This document shows positions 1 to 11,600 of a stretch of DNA of 64,000 nt, piece by piece (position 1 is the first letter of the stretch; each line of letters starts with the position of its first letter). Source of the stretch: Trileptium ribeirensis (lineage: Eukaryota > Nematoda > Enoplea > Enoplida > Thoracostomopsidae); the NCBI GenBank assembly GCA_030248225.1, contig JASANE010028189.1, forward strand, positions 1-64,000, in the 5' to 3' direction. A program made the translations under genes and the position numbers. The notes under the pieces are model-generated. The model was not told the DNA's origin. It saw only the letters and a program-made list of their open reading frames with translations, and searched no databases.

Positions 1-980
1 TAATAAGCTAAAATTTGATTTCTTCATTTCACTGAAAACTTAGGCGGGGAATACGATGCGGGGGCTCATTTGGAACTGGAAACGCTGGAATTTACCGTGG
101 AATATGAACTGGGGTCCTTCCCACCCAATTGGGATGCCGTCGGTTTCATAAATCAAGGTTTCAGCGAAAAACGCTAAAATTAATAAATGATCTCAGAAAC
201 GGGTAGAAAACATCTTGAGTGAAAAAGTTTTTAACCAGTTTTTGCCAGGAGGCATCGGGAAATGCTAGGGCTCCACCATCCCACATTGGAGAAGCCAGAA
301 AATGATTCATTCTCATTTTTAATTCGTCTAATTGTGATTTTTCAATCCGTATGCTTCCTGGATTACCGATGAAGGGGAGGGAGCTCCCCAGGGTTTCCGG
401 CCTTTCCCAGGCACTTTCCAATTCTGCCTCCCAGATATTTTTGGCTGTCGCCTATCCATACCCTAGGTTTCCAAATATTTTGGCCATTTAAAAATAAGCC
501 AATTTTCACTTCGATGCATAAAATATGCCAGATGTCCCTTATTAAACGAAAAATTTGCTAACTTTTACTCTGCATATATGTTCCAAAAGTAATGACACTA
601 TATAAAAATAAGTCTGGCTTTATATTAAATTCAAAAGCTAATTAATACATTGTAGTTTTAATTTTATATTATTTATTGTTAAGAAAAAATATCTTAAAAA
701 ATATTTGTTCGGCAGCGACATTTTTCCAGCAAATATTAAATTTAGATTTTGCGGAATGCAACATACTTGGATTACAGATTACAAATGATCAGTTGAACAC
801 TGCGTGACAAATGCATAGTCCCGCTCGACTATGGTTGAAAAAGCGTATGGCCTGAGCTAAGCTGTTTCAACTTTTGATAGTCGAGCTGGATTATTTGCAT
901 AACATAGTAGCTAGTTCAGTTGAACGCGTGAAATAATGAGGATCACTAAAACTACATTACGCCTCACCATAAATTATGCA
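1..980. mobile_element. Left-arm copy of the Harbinger-like element end (runs off the window)
   Basis: The element edge at 8660 is mirrored here. The terminal repeat occupies about 780-980 and ends in ATGCA at 980, followed by TAA, the complement of the TTA target duplication. The interior then runs leftwards out of the window. Only the part shared with 8660-9631 can be seen. It carries the same motif blocks as the right arm (about 350-480) and no transposase. It was duplicated as part of the palindrome rather than inserted on its own. Confidence 0.6.
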
Positions 981-1324
981 TAAGGTACATACATGCCTCA
1001 CTTAAGTTACGTTCAGAAGTTTGTTCAAAATTTTGCTCTTAGTTGTAACTAAATAAATATAACCAATTGCTTGAAAATTTGACATCAAAATTGGCAGCTC
1101 CAAAAAATTTCAAGTAGCGCATCTTGGTCGATGATTGGCTAAAGAAATAACTTTGAAAAATTTAAACGTATTATTAAACAAAAATACACTCATACGTTCT
1201 AATAATTGACTAAAAATGTTAAAAATATTACTTCAAATTTTGTTCAAACATTCTCAATGTTTTCTTGAATTTATTTTTAGCAAGCGAGATATCAGCATAT
1301 ATCTAAATAAAACGCTGAAATGTG

Positions 1325-2341
1325 GCATACAAAGCTTATATGCTCTGTGATGACTGTATTAAAATTCCATGTGTACAAATTTGAAAGTATTAGTTTCTGT
1401 CGTTCTAATATTAACCAAATATTATCTGAAGCCACGCCGCTTCAAATCGTTAATCTTTTGAACCAAGTTATTATGCTCTTTGACGACTGCATCGCAAAGT
1501 TTAATGTCCACAAAGTCGAAAGATTAGTTTATTTTATTTCTGGATTTACACAAATATCTACTAAGCCACACCGCTTCACATCGATAATATTTTGAACAAA
1601 GTATATATGCTCTTTGACTACTGCATCGAAAAGCTTGATGTCTAGAAAGTCGAAAACGATTAGGTTAATTTTATTTCAGGATTTACACAAATATCATCTG
1701 AAGCCACGCCACTTCAAATTGTTAATCTGTTGAACAAAGTTTATATGCTCTTTGATGACTGTATCGAAAAGTTTGATGTCAACAAAGTCGAAACGATTAG
1801 TTTCTTGTGGTTCAGGATTTACCCAAATATCATCTGAAGCCACGCCACTTCAAATCGATAATAGTTTGAACGAATATTATATGCACTTTGACTGCATCGA
1901 AAAAATTGATGTCAACAAAGTCGAAACGATTAGTTTCTTGTGTTTCAGGATTTACCCAAATATCATCTGAAGTTACGCCGCTTCAAGGCGTTAATATTTC
2001 GAACAAATTTTATATGCTCTTTGACGACTGCATCGAAAAAATTGTTGTCAACAAAGTAAAAACGATTAAGTTACCTTGTTTTCAGGATTTACTCAAATAT
2101 CATCTGAAGCCACGCCGCTTCAAATCAATAATCTTCTGAACAAAATATATATGCACTTTGACTACTGCATCGAAAAGCTTGATGTCTAGAAAGTCGAAAC
2201 GATTACTTTATTTTATTTCAGGATTTACACAAATATCATCTGAAGCCACGCCGCTTCAAATTGTTAATCTGTTGAGCAAAGTTTATATGCTCTTTGATTA
2301 CTGTATCGAAAAGTTTGATGTCTACAAAGTTGAAACAATTG
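1325..2341 (+). pseudogene. Antisense-oriented copy of the guanylate cyclase exon array
   Basis: Mirror of the array at 7304-8320, here on the plus strand. Exon-like units start at about 1407, 1543, 1680, 1816, 1949, 2086 and 2222. The spacing is 133-137 bp, less regular than the constant 136 bp of the right arm. The last unit (2222-2341) has a TTTCAG acceptor and a GGTAAT donor, like its partner. In it, the first residue after LFD is Tyr instead of the Asp found in the right-arm unit. No upstream cyclase exon lies on this strand in the window. With the looser spacing and extra substitutions, it is best read as a decaying duplicate that is antisense to the gene's transcript. Confidence 0.75.
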
Positions 2342-3081
2342 GTAATTTATAATAGTTATAATGATTTTCGTCTCGTTTTATATTTCGTTACAATTGTAAG
2401 TTTTAAATTTTACAAAGCCGTAAAAAATATATTAAAAAATTATTATGTGAAATTTCAGCTTTTCACACAGATCATCTTCCAAATGCTTAAATAATGAGAA
2501 CAAGCGGAAAAACTATATACTAAAACATTTTGTGCAATTTTATCTATATGTATTTGACAAAAGTTTATTTTCGTTGGATTTTGTAAACATTGCCCTAGCA
2601 AACATTAATTAACAATTTTACTCAAGACTATTGAGTCATAGGTGTGCCCTGCATTAGGTCTACTGCCGAAAAAATTTATTAGTAAATATTTTAATTTCAT
2701 TGCCTAAATTTTCTTTTAATTAAAAAGTTTTATCAAATTTATTAATTACATAGCTGGTGTCTAACCTGCATATCAAATATAATTGCTGTATTGTAACGAC
2801 AGTAATAAAAATGAATTAACGAATTTGCGTATTTTTCGTTTGATGTATACGGACGGTTAGCATATTTTCCCACACGTAGTCCGTTCAGGTGCCAGTGGCA
2901 AAAACCATCTTTTTTCAAAATGAACCACAATTGGCTCTGATCATTTGTAATTTGGCAATCATAGAATCAACTGGGCTCAAATTTCCACAAGGGATAAATA
3001 CGGCCTTAAAAACTATCCATATTCTACAAATATAGCTCCATAATATTTGTTGCAAAAATATAAAGGCCAAAAACTATTATC

Positions 3082-3312
3082 TTGGGCCAAAATCTGGATA
3101 AACTTTGCTATCCGCGAGCGATCTATTGCCCCACGTCAGCCCATGTGATTGAAATTTACACCATGGATATAATATTAAAATACGACATGCCATGTATTGA
3201 ATACCTTACAGCTTTTCAAAGCAGCTTACTGTGGCAGTGTTACGGGCTAAAACAGATACCTAGCCCCAAAGTCGTTCAAATGTTGCCCGTGTTATATGAG
3301 GCTTCACAATAA
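3082..3312 (+). other. 76-codon ORF kept open in both palindrome arms (unrecognised)
   Basis: This ORF and its mirror at 6338-6568 on the minus strand are both open over 76 codons and differ at about nine residues, most of them clustered in two short stretches. I recognise no domain, signal peptide or membrane segment. The length and clustered changes do not argue for selection. I record it only because it survives in both arms. It may be chance, or a fragment of an unknown element. Confidence 0.15.
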
Positions 3313-3657
3313 ATGAATCCGATTTGACCAATATATTTTGTTCTTTCGGCAAACGTATCTCGTATTACGGTTATTATGACAGTATCAACGTCCACTAGAA
3401 AATAATTGTTGAAGCCACTAAACTCGTATTAATTAATTTTGGGGAAGAAATATGCGTCGCGCCATTAAAATGTTGCCGAAACGGACTGGATCCTTTGCCT
3501 TTGCAACAAATTTTATACTCTAAAGATATACGGAACATATTCATAAGCTATTTATTCCATCGAAGTTGAGTGGTCAGTTTTTCGAACATTTTTGCGCAAT
3601 GTTCGTTAACTTTAGTTTGTTACAGTTTTCTGACTAGTTATATAAAGCAGAACATAT

Positions 3658-5999
3658 TGCATCATTTTTAATAACGTGTGCACACGTGGTCTCGATTATA
3701 TCACGTACCAAAATGAATTTTCTTAGAGTCTTTCACACAGCCGAGCTAAACTTCGAAAGCTGAGTTAGTCTAGCTACGCTATGTTTTTGACACCTGCCGG
3801 ACTGAGAAATGGATTATGAATGTGCCACATACAGTTCAGCTAAGACATATGACAATCATCTAGGTTTATAGCTCCAAGTTTAAGTTAGAATCTCACAACT
3901 TGAGTTCAAATCTGGAACTGAGTAATTTGCTTGTTGGTAATACCATTCATACAATATTTTTTGGCAAGGAATTTTTTATAGTAAATTCAAGTTTGGTATT
4001 AAATGTTATTGTAGGTTATAGAATTTATCTTTCCGAAATTTAAACATGTTTAATAGAAAACATCGTAATCAAAATAAAAATTATAGAATTTACTTATATT
4101 CTGTTTGGGATAGTTAATCTTTTTTTTTGGAAGTTGAATATTCTTTTGGATGATAAAACGTGAAATTTTTAGTTTTATTACAATTTTTTATGCTTTATAT
4201 TTTAGGTTAATTGCCTTCCCGGTTTTTTAATACATGTTTTTTCGCCATGGAAGTGTATGTATGGCTCGTTGTGACTAAATTCGACATCATTGTAGTTGTG
4301 TTATAATACGGTTTGACTTTATTGTTTTGAGAACAAATATGAGATCTACATACTATATTAAAACTTGGTCACGTAGTAGTTTCGCTACGCTCTAGCAATT
4401 TTTGAAAGTAGTTATGGTTATTTTTTAGGTTATTGTTTGAAGAAAAAAATTAAATAAATCAGCGTATTAAAAGCAATTTTAGCAGTGTTTTATTTGAGGA
4501 GAGAAAAAAATATAAGGGCTGGTAAACCATAAATGAATCAGTCGACACACTACTAAACAATGCGAAGTATCAAATATGTGATGAGCACATTTAAGCGCTT
4601 AATCCGTGGATTTTCTCTTATCAAGCTAGACATTATTTGCGCTTTGGATTGCCTATACAATTCCTGATCCTAAGGATCTTCCACAGCGCAATTATGAAGT
4701 AGAACTATGCATAAAACTATTAGGTATAAAATGAAAAGTTGGCTTAAACGTAGAACCTGAGAGCAAAATAACCATATATGTAGTGAGCTTACGAGAATGC
4801 GCCAAGTCCCTGTGTACACTTTGTGCATTATATGTTTCTTGCATATGTTGTGTTGAATTGTAATATACCAAAAAATTAGCTGGAATTTTGCACCGGCTGT
4901 GTGATTATAATGTCACATGTCTGTAGTAGGCTCCTTACGGTCGTATTCGCAATATTTCTTGAGCGAGAAATTGCCTCAGATAGTTTATAGGTTAAATAAT
5001 GGGCAAAATTTAATCAACTTTAATTAAATTATAGACACAGTATTATGCATAGATGATAGTTTGGGTGTGTGCCGAAATTCATTCTGAACTACAAATGTGC
5101 ATTTTTGAAGCTTAAAAGTATATATTTTAAAATAATATTTTGGTACCATTTCGAACATTAACATATCTAAACAAAACACTGCTAAATGCTTTTAATACGC
5201 TGATTTATTTAATTTTTTTCTTCAAACAATAACCTAAAAAATAACCATAACTACTTTCAAAAATTGCTAGAGCGTAGCGAAACTACTACGTGACCAAGTT
5301 TTAATATAGTATGTAGATCTCATATTTGTTCTCAAAACAATAAAGTCAAACCGTATTATAACACAACTACAATGATGTCGAATTTAGTCACAACGAGCCA
5401 TATACATACACTTCCATGGCGAAAAAACATGTATTAACAAACCGGGAAGGCAATTAACCTAAAATATAAAGCATAAAAAATTGTAATAAAACTAAAAATT
5501 TCACGTTTTATCATCCAAAAGAATATTTGACTTCCAAAGAAAATTTAACTATCCCAAACAGAATATAAGTAAATTCTATAATTTTTATTTTGATTACGAT
5601 GTTTACTCTAAACATGTTTAAATTTCGGAAAGATAAATTCTATAACCTACAATAACATTTAATACCAAACTTGAATTTACTATAAAAAATTCCTTGCCAA
5701 AAAATATTGTATGAATGGTATTACCAACAAGCAAATTACTCACATCCAGATTTGAACTCAAGTCTAGATTCTAACTTAAACTTGGAGCTATAAACCTAGA
5801 TGATTGTCATATGTCTAGCTGAACTGTATGTGGCACATTCATAATCCGTCTCCAGTCCGGCAGGTGTCAAAAACATAGCGTAGCTAGACTAACTCAGCTT
5901 TCGAAGTTTAGCTGGGCTGTGTGAAAGACTCTAAGAAAATTCATTTTGGTACGTGATATAATCGAGACCACGTGTGCACACGTTATTAAAAATGATGCA
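3658..5999. mobile_element. Terminal-inverted-repeat element at the palindrome centre
   Basis: The sequence begins TGCATCATTTTTAATAACG at 3658 and ends in the reverse complement at 5999. These tips resemble those of the Harbinger-like elements at 8660-11834 and 40389-40962 (TGCATCATTTAC...). About 840 bp of each side are inverted copies, continuous with the palindrome arms, and the spacer 4497-5168 is its unique core. No transposase is visible. The flanks are mirror images, so a target duplication cannot be assigned. The palindrome may have nucleated on this element. Confidence 0.5.
4497..5168. other. Unique spacer between palindrome arms
   Basis: This is single-copy AT-rich sequence within the window. 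I see no ORF of note, no splice-bounded cyclase exon and no RNA gene on either strand. If the flanking arms pair in RNA, this would be the loop. Confidence 0.5.
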
Positions 6000-6337
6000 A
6001 TATGTTCTGCTTTATATAACTAGTCAGAAAACTGTAACAAACTAAAGTTAACGAACATTGCGCAAAAATGTTCGAAAAACTGACCACTCAACTTCGATGG
6101 AATAAATAGCTTAGAATATGTTCATATCTGTAGAGTATAAAATTTGTTGCAAAGGCAAAGGATCCCATCCATTTCGGCAACATTTTAATAGCACAACGCA
6201 TATTTCTTCCCCAAAATTAATTAATAGAGTTTAGTGGCTTCAACAATTATTTTCTAGTGGACGTTGATACTGTCATAATAACCGTAATACAATACGTTTG
6301 CCGAAAGAACAAAATATATTGGTCAAATCGGATTCAT

Positions 6338-6568
6338 TTATTGTGAAGCCTCATATAACACGGGCAACATTTGAACGACTTTGGGGCTAGGTATCTGTTT
6401 TAGCCCGTAACACTGCCACAGTAAGCTATTTTGAAAAGCTGTAAGGTTGTCAATACATGGCATGTCGTATTTTAATATTATATCCATGGTGTAAATTTGA
6501 GTCAAATCAGCTGACGTATTGCAATAGATCGCTCGCGGATAGCAAAGTTTATCCAGATTTTGGCCCAA
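6338..6568 (-). other. Mirror of the 76-codon ORF at 3082-3312 (unrecognised)
   Basis: This is the right-arm partner of the left-arm ORF, open over the same 76 codons. It differs mainly in two short stretches. No known domain is visible. It lies in the cyclase gene's presumed intron 5, on the gene's strand. Confidence 0.12.
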
Positions 6569-7303
6569 GATAATAGTTTTTGGCCTTTATATTTTTGCAA
6601 CAAATATTATGGAGCTATATTTGTAGAATATGGATAGTTTTTAAGGCCGTATTTATCCCTTGTGGAAATTTGAGCCCAGTTGATTCTATGATTGCCAAAT
6701 TACAAATGATCAGAGCCAATTGTGGTTCATTTTGAAAAAAGATGGTTTTTGCCACTGGCACCTGAACGGACTACGTGGGAAAATATGCTAACCCGTAACC
6801 ATACATCAAACGAAAAATACGCAAATTCGTTAATTCATTTTTATTACTGTCGTTACAATACAGCAATTATATTTGATATGCAGGTTAGACACCAGCTATG
6901 TAATTAATAAATTTGATAAAACTTTTTAATTAAAAGAAAATTTAGGCAATGAAATTAAAATATTTACTAATAAATTTTTTCGGCAGTAGACCTAATGCAG
7001 GGCACACCTATGACTCAATAGTCTTGAGTAAAATTGTTAATTAATGTTTGCTAGGGCAATGTTTACAAAATCCAACGAAAATAAACTTTTGTCAAATACA
7101 TATAGATAAAATTGCACAAAATGTTTTAGTATATACATTTTCCGCTTGTTCTCATTATTTAAGCATTTGGAAGATGATCTGTGTAAAAGCTGAACCACAT
7201 AATAATTTTTTAATATATTTTTTACGGCTTTGTAAAATTTAAAACTTACAATTGTAACGAAATATAAAACGAGACGAAAATCATTATAACTATTATAAAT
7301 TAC

Positions 7304-7423
7304 CAATTGTTTCAACTTTGTAGACATCAAACTTTTCGATACAGTCATCAAAGAGCATATAAACTTTGTTCAACAGATTAACAATTTGAAGCGGCGTGGC
7401 TTCAGATGATATTTGTGTAAATC
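7304..7423 (-). CDS. Receptor guanylate cyclase exon 5 (catalytic domain; best array unit)
   Basis: This 120-nt exon (phase 1 to phase 1, 40 codons) encodes the class III cyclase segment after the SDIVG motif: [12 protein letters not shown], then [18 protein letters not shown]. It includes the Glu of KVETIG, which selects guanine in guanylate cyclases. It stops one residue before the second metal-binding Asp (usually GDAY), which must lie in the next exon. The acceptor is TTTATTTCAG and the donor is G|GTAATT. The phase matches exon 4 exactly (ATA GTC G | GA TTT). Of all array units, only this one has a full consensus donor. Exon 6 is not in the window on this strand. Confidence 0.85.
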
Positions 7424-8320
7424 CTGAAATAAAATAAAGTAATCGTTTCGACTTTCTAGACATCAAGCTTTTCGATGCAGTAGTCAAAGTGCATATATAT
7501 TTTGTTCAGAAGATTATTGATTTGAAGCGGCGTGGCTTCAGATGATATTTGAGTAAATCCTGAAACACAAGAAACTAATCGTTTTTACTTTGTTGACAAC
7601 AATTTTTTCGATGCAGTCGTCAAAGAGCATATAAAATTTGTTCGAAATATTAACGCCTTGAAGCGGCGTAACTTCAGATGATATTTGGGTAAATCCTGAA
7701 ACACAAGAAACTAATCGTTTCGACTTTGTTGACATCAATTTTTTCGATGCAGTCGTCAAAGTGCATATAATATTCGTTCAAACTATTATCGATTTGAAGT
7801 GGCGTGGCTTCAGATGATATTTGGGTAAATCCTGAACCACAAGAAACTAATCGTTTCGACTTTGTTGACATCAAACTTTTCGATACAGTCATCAAAGAGC
7901 ATATAAACTTTGTTCAACAGATTAACAATTTGAAGTGGCGTGGCTTCAGATGATATTTGTGTAAATCCTGAAATAAATTAAACTAATCGTTTCGACTTTC
8001 TAGACATCAAGCTTTTCGATGCAGTAGTCAAAGAGCATATATACTTTGTTCAAAATATTATTGATGTGAAGCGGTGTGGCTTCAGATGATATTTGTGTAA
8101 ATCCAGAAATAAAATAAACTAATCTTTCGACTTTGTGGACATCAAACTTTTCGATGCAGTCGTCAAAGAGCATATAAACTTGGTTCAAAAGATTAACGAT
8201 TTGAAGCGGCGTGGCTTCAGATAATATTTGGTTAATATTAAAACAACAGAAACTAATACTTTCAAATTTGTACACATGGAATTTCAATACAGTCATCACA
8301 GAGCATATAAGCTTTGTATG
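7304..8320 (-). repeat. Tandem array of cyclase exon 5 (seven 136-bp units plus a partial one)
   Basis: Exon-like units start (minus strand) at 8239, 8103, 7967, 7831, 7695, 7559 and 7423, exactly 136 bp apart. A partial degenerate unit precedes them (about 8240-8320). Each unit is a 120-nt exon copy plus 16 nt of polypyrimidine tract and acceptor. Acceptors are intact (CAG) in the last five units and lost in the first two. The units at 8103 and 7559 have an in-frame TAG after LDV. The unit at 7695 has Lys in place of the guanine-selecting Glu. The units at 7967 and 7831 have no in-frame stop and keep KVETI. Reading straight across a junction shifts frame and meets TGA within the next unit. 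They are therefore duplicated exons or pseudo-exons, not an in-frame protein repeat. Confidence 0.85.
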
Positions 8321-8659
8321 CCACATTTCAGCGTTTTATTTAGATATATGCTGATATCTCGCTTGCTAAAAATAAATTCAGACGTTCAGAATGTTTGAAC
8401 AAAATTTGAAATAATATTTTTAACATTTTTAGTCAATTATTAGAACGTATGAGTGTATTTTTGTTTAATAATACGTTTAAACTTTTCAAAGTTATTTCTT
8501 TAGCCAATCATCGACCAAGATGCGCTACTTGAAATTTTTTGGAGCTGCCAATTTTGATGTCAAATTTTCAAGCAATTGGTTATATTTATTCATTACAACT
8601 TAGAGCAAAATTTTGAACAAACTTTGAACGTAACTTAAGTGAGGCATGTATGTACCTTA

Positions 8660-11600
8660 TGCATCATTTACGATAAGACGAGTGCGCGTGGTCCTAATTA
8701 TTTCACGCGTTCAACTGAACTAGCTACTATGTCACGCAGATAATCCAGCTCGACTATCAAAAGTTGAAACAGCTTAGCTAGGCCATACATTTGTCAACCA
8801 TAGTCGAGCGGGACTATGCATTTGTCACGCAGTGTTCAACTGAGCTTTTGTAATCTGTAAGCCAAGTATGTTGCATTCCGCAAAATCTAAATTTAATATT
8901 TGCTGGAAAAATGTCGCTGCCGAACAAATATTTTTTAAGATATTTTTTCTTAACAATAAATAATATAAAATTAAAACTACAATGTATTAATTAGCTTTAA
9001 TTTAATATAAAGCCAGACTTATTTTTATATAGTGTCATTACTTTTTGGAACATATATGCAGAGTAAAAGTTAGCAAATTTTTCGTTTAATAAGGGACATC
9101 TGGCATATTTTATGCATCGAAGTGAAAATTGGCTTATTTTTAAATGGCCAAAATATTTGGAAACCTAGGGTATGGATAGGCGACAGCCAAAAATATCTGG
9201 GAGGCCGAATTGGAAAGTGCCTGGGAAAGGCCGAAATACCTGGGGAGCTCCCTCCCCTTCATGGGTAATCCAGAAGCGTACGGATTGAAAAATCACAATT
9301 AGACGAATTAAAAATGAGAATGAATCATTTTCTGGCTTCTCCAATGTGGGATGGTGGAGCCCTAGCATTTCCCGATGCCTCCTGGCAAAAACTGGTTAAA
9401 ATTTTTTTCACTAGAGATGTTTTCTACCGTTTCTGAGATCATTTATTAATTTTAGCGTTTTTCGCTGAAACATTGATTTATGAAACCGACGGCGTCCCCA
9501 ATTCAATGCAAAGGACCCCAGTTCATATTCCACGGTAAATTCCAGCGTTTCCAGTTCCAAATGAGGGGGCCGCGGTGCGTATTCCCCGCCTAAGTTTTCA
9601 GTGAATGAAGAAATCAAATTTTAGCTTATTAGCTGTGTTAGCACAGTATCCAAACAACCCCTCTGTCAATTTTTACATCGGGATTTCGTTGGGCCCGAAA
9701 TTCTAGAGGGGACTGTAAAACAGTTGTTGACCCCCGAGATCGCGGGTCTATTTAGCGAGTATTTTATGGGAAGAGAAAAGAAAAGGGCTAACACCTCATT
9801 CGTCCTGCGTTACCCCTAAAATGCACCTGGCGCTCTCTCCTTACCCCTGAAGTTTTCATTTTTAACCACAACAAATTTTGTTTCGCCAATTTTTTTTCAT
9901 TTTTGCTCAAATTTTGACTAATTTTCTCAAAATTTCGCTAAAATTTTGTTAAATTTTTGCCGATTTTCTCTAATTTTGCTATAATTTTGTCGATTTTCAC
10001 AATTTTTTCTTACATTTATCCCATTTTTACTAAAACTTTTGGTATTTAAAAATGTCATCAAGCATCCCCTTCCCCACGTCAGCGATCAGAGCTAATGTTG
10101 GGTCTTTGAGCTCTGCTCTCAGAAGCGTAAAAACCCTGAGGGAAAATTTTTAATATTGAAAATACTCCACTTATCACAATCACATCATACCATGCTTATA
10201 CACATTGCATATTATATACATTTAATTCTGCAAAGTATGATAGAATACATGCCCAACAGCATAACCGAGACCTATGATGGACAATATATGTAGCCAAATC
10301 GCAAACGTATGTGAATTGCACAGTTGTTCGGAATATCCGTGAATAAAATTCTCTGGAGGTCTCAATCTCGACGGTCGGCAGACACATGTAGTGGTTGGTG
10401 CGGCCGGTTAGCGGGTCGCCCTCCGATACGCATGTAAAACCCTGACTACAAAACCCATTTGATTTACACCGATTGCCGGAAAGGTCAAACTAAATGCTGT
10501 CAAAGTTGCATTCCTTGAACCAAGTAGTGCGTTGGTATGACATTTATCAATAATTATTCTATGACTGGGGACGTTTTCTTTCTTATTATTGGCCTCAAAA
10601 TCCGATGTGAATGACTTAGTATGTAGGTGCATAGCCGTATTTCCATTTCGTAAGCCCATGTGCTGCACAACCGGAGGAACAGCAATGTCTGCCAGTGGTA
10701 GTCATTATTGCTGTATTAGCCGGGGCGCTTGTATCCATCCTGCTGACAATCGAAGTACAACCTAAAGTGCGAAGCCGGACACACTGCAGTGTAGGACGCC
10801 TAATAAAATCTCACTTCCCGGCCACACTTCAAATTACCGACTGCATGCCTTAACCATCCTGACATTCAACATTGCGCAATCATTTACTGAGACGACCTTG
10901 CTCTGGCTGCGAGATGTGCTAAGAATGGTGGACGCCTCGTTAATATAACTGATCCATCTAGCAAACCCATCGGAAACAACTGAAAGGCACGAAGTATTCA
11001 TGCTAGATTCTAGATAACCATACCATCGTATTCAGCATGCCTAAAAAGCTATATAGACCACTCTTGACCCCTTATACGCAATACGTAACCAAACTACTGA
11101 ACACAGATTACATTCAGGCAATCGGGATCATTGGCCCTAAACCCATTGAGAATATCTAAAATGTATGGAATATTCGTGCTAGACTCTAGATAACCAAACT
11201 ACCATATTCAACGTGCCGAAAAAGCTATAGATCATTTTGATGAATAGCAATGAATGAATAACCAAACAAATGAAACTCTATACATGTTGGATATTGGGTT
11301 CACCCATCGTAAAACCCTTCAAACCCCATGAAAAGGTATAATATAGTTTCATTATAAATATAAGTATAAAATAAATAAATATAAAATAAATAAATATAAA
11401 ATAAATGTAGAGTTAAACAAATTATAAAACAATTCCTAGCTAGGTCAGCTACGCAATAAAACCAAATTCCGTAGCTAAGTAATAATATCATATACACAGT
11501 ATCATAAATATGAGGCTGTCAAACACTATGTCGTACACCAAATAAAACAAAAGACTTTAAATCTAGTTAACAAGGTTTCCTAACACTTTTATATTAAAAG

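Larger units (their letters stand above)
1..9631. repeat. Giant imperfect palindrome (inverted duplication)
   Basis: Positions 1-4496 and 5169-9631 are reverse complements of each other, with a unique spacer at 4497-5168 and the symmetry centre near 4830. The arms are not identical: I see scattered substitutions and small indels, a few percent overall and more near the outer end. A foldback-read artefact would give identical arms, so this looks like a real and somewhat aged duplication. The right arm holds the cyclase exon array and the left arm its antisense copy. The left arm starts at base 1, so the palindrome may continue beyond the window and its outer breakpoint is unknown. The centre is a terminal-inverted-repeat element (3658-5999). 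Confidence 0.9.

Noticed and set aside
1320..2352. Short ORFs across the exon array as small protein genes
   Set aside because: They are out-of-frame reads over the 136-bp units. The meaningful frame is the exon frame bounded by splice sites.
1..9631. The palindrome as a foldback (FB/Galileo-like) transposon with internal tandem subrepeats
   Set aside because: The subrepeats are exon copies of the neighbouring cyclase gene in exact phase with exon 4, so they are host sequence. A local inverted duplication explains them better. The foldback idea returns only if copies exist elsewhere.
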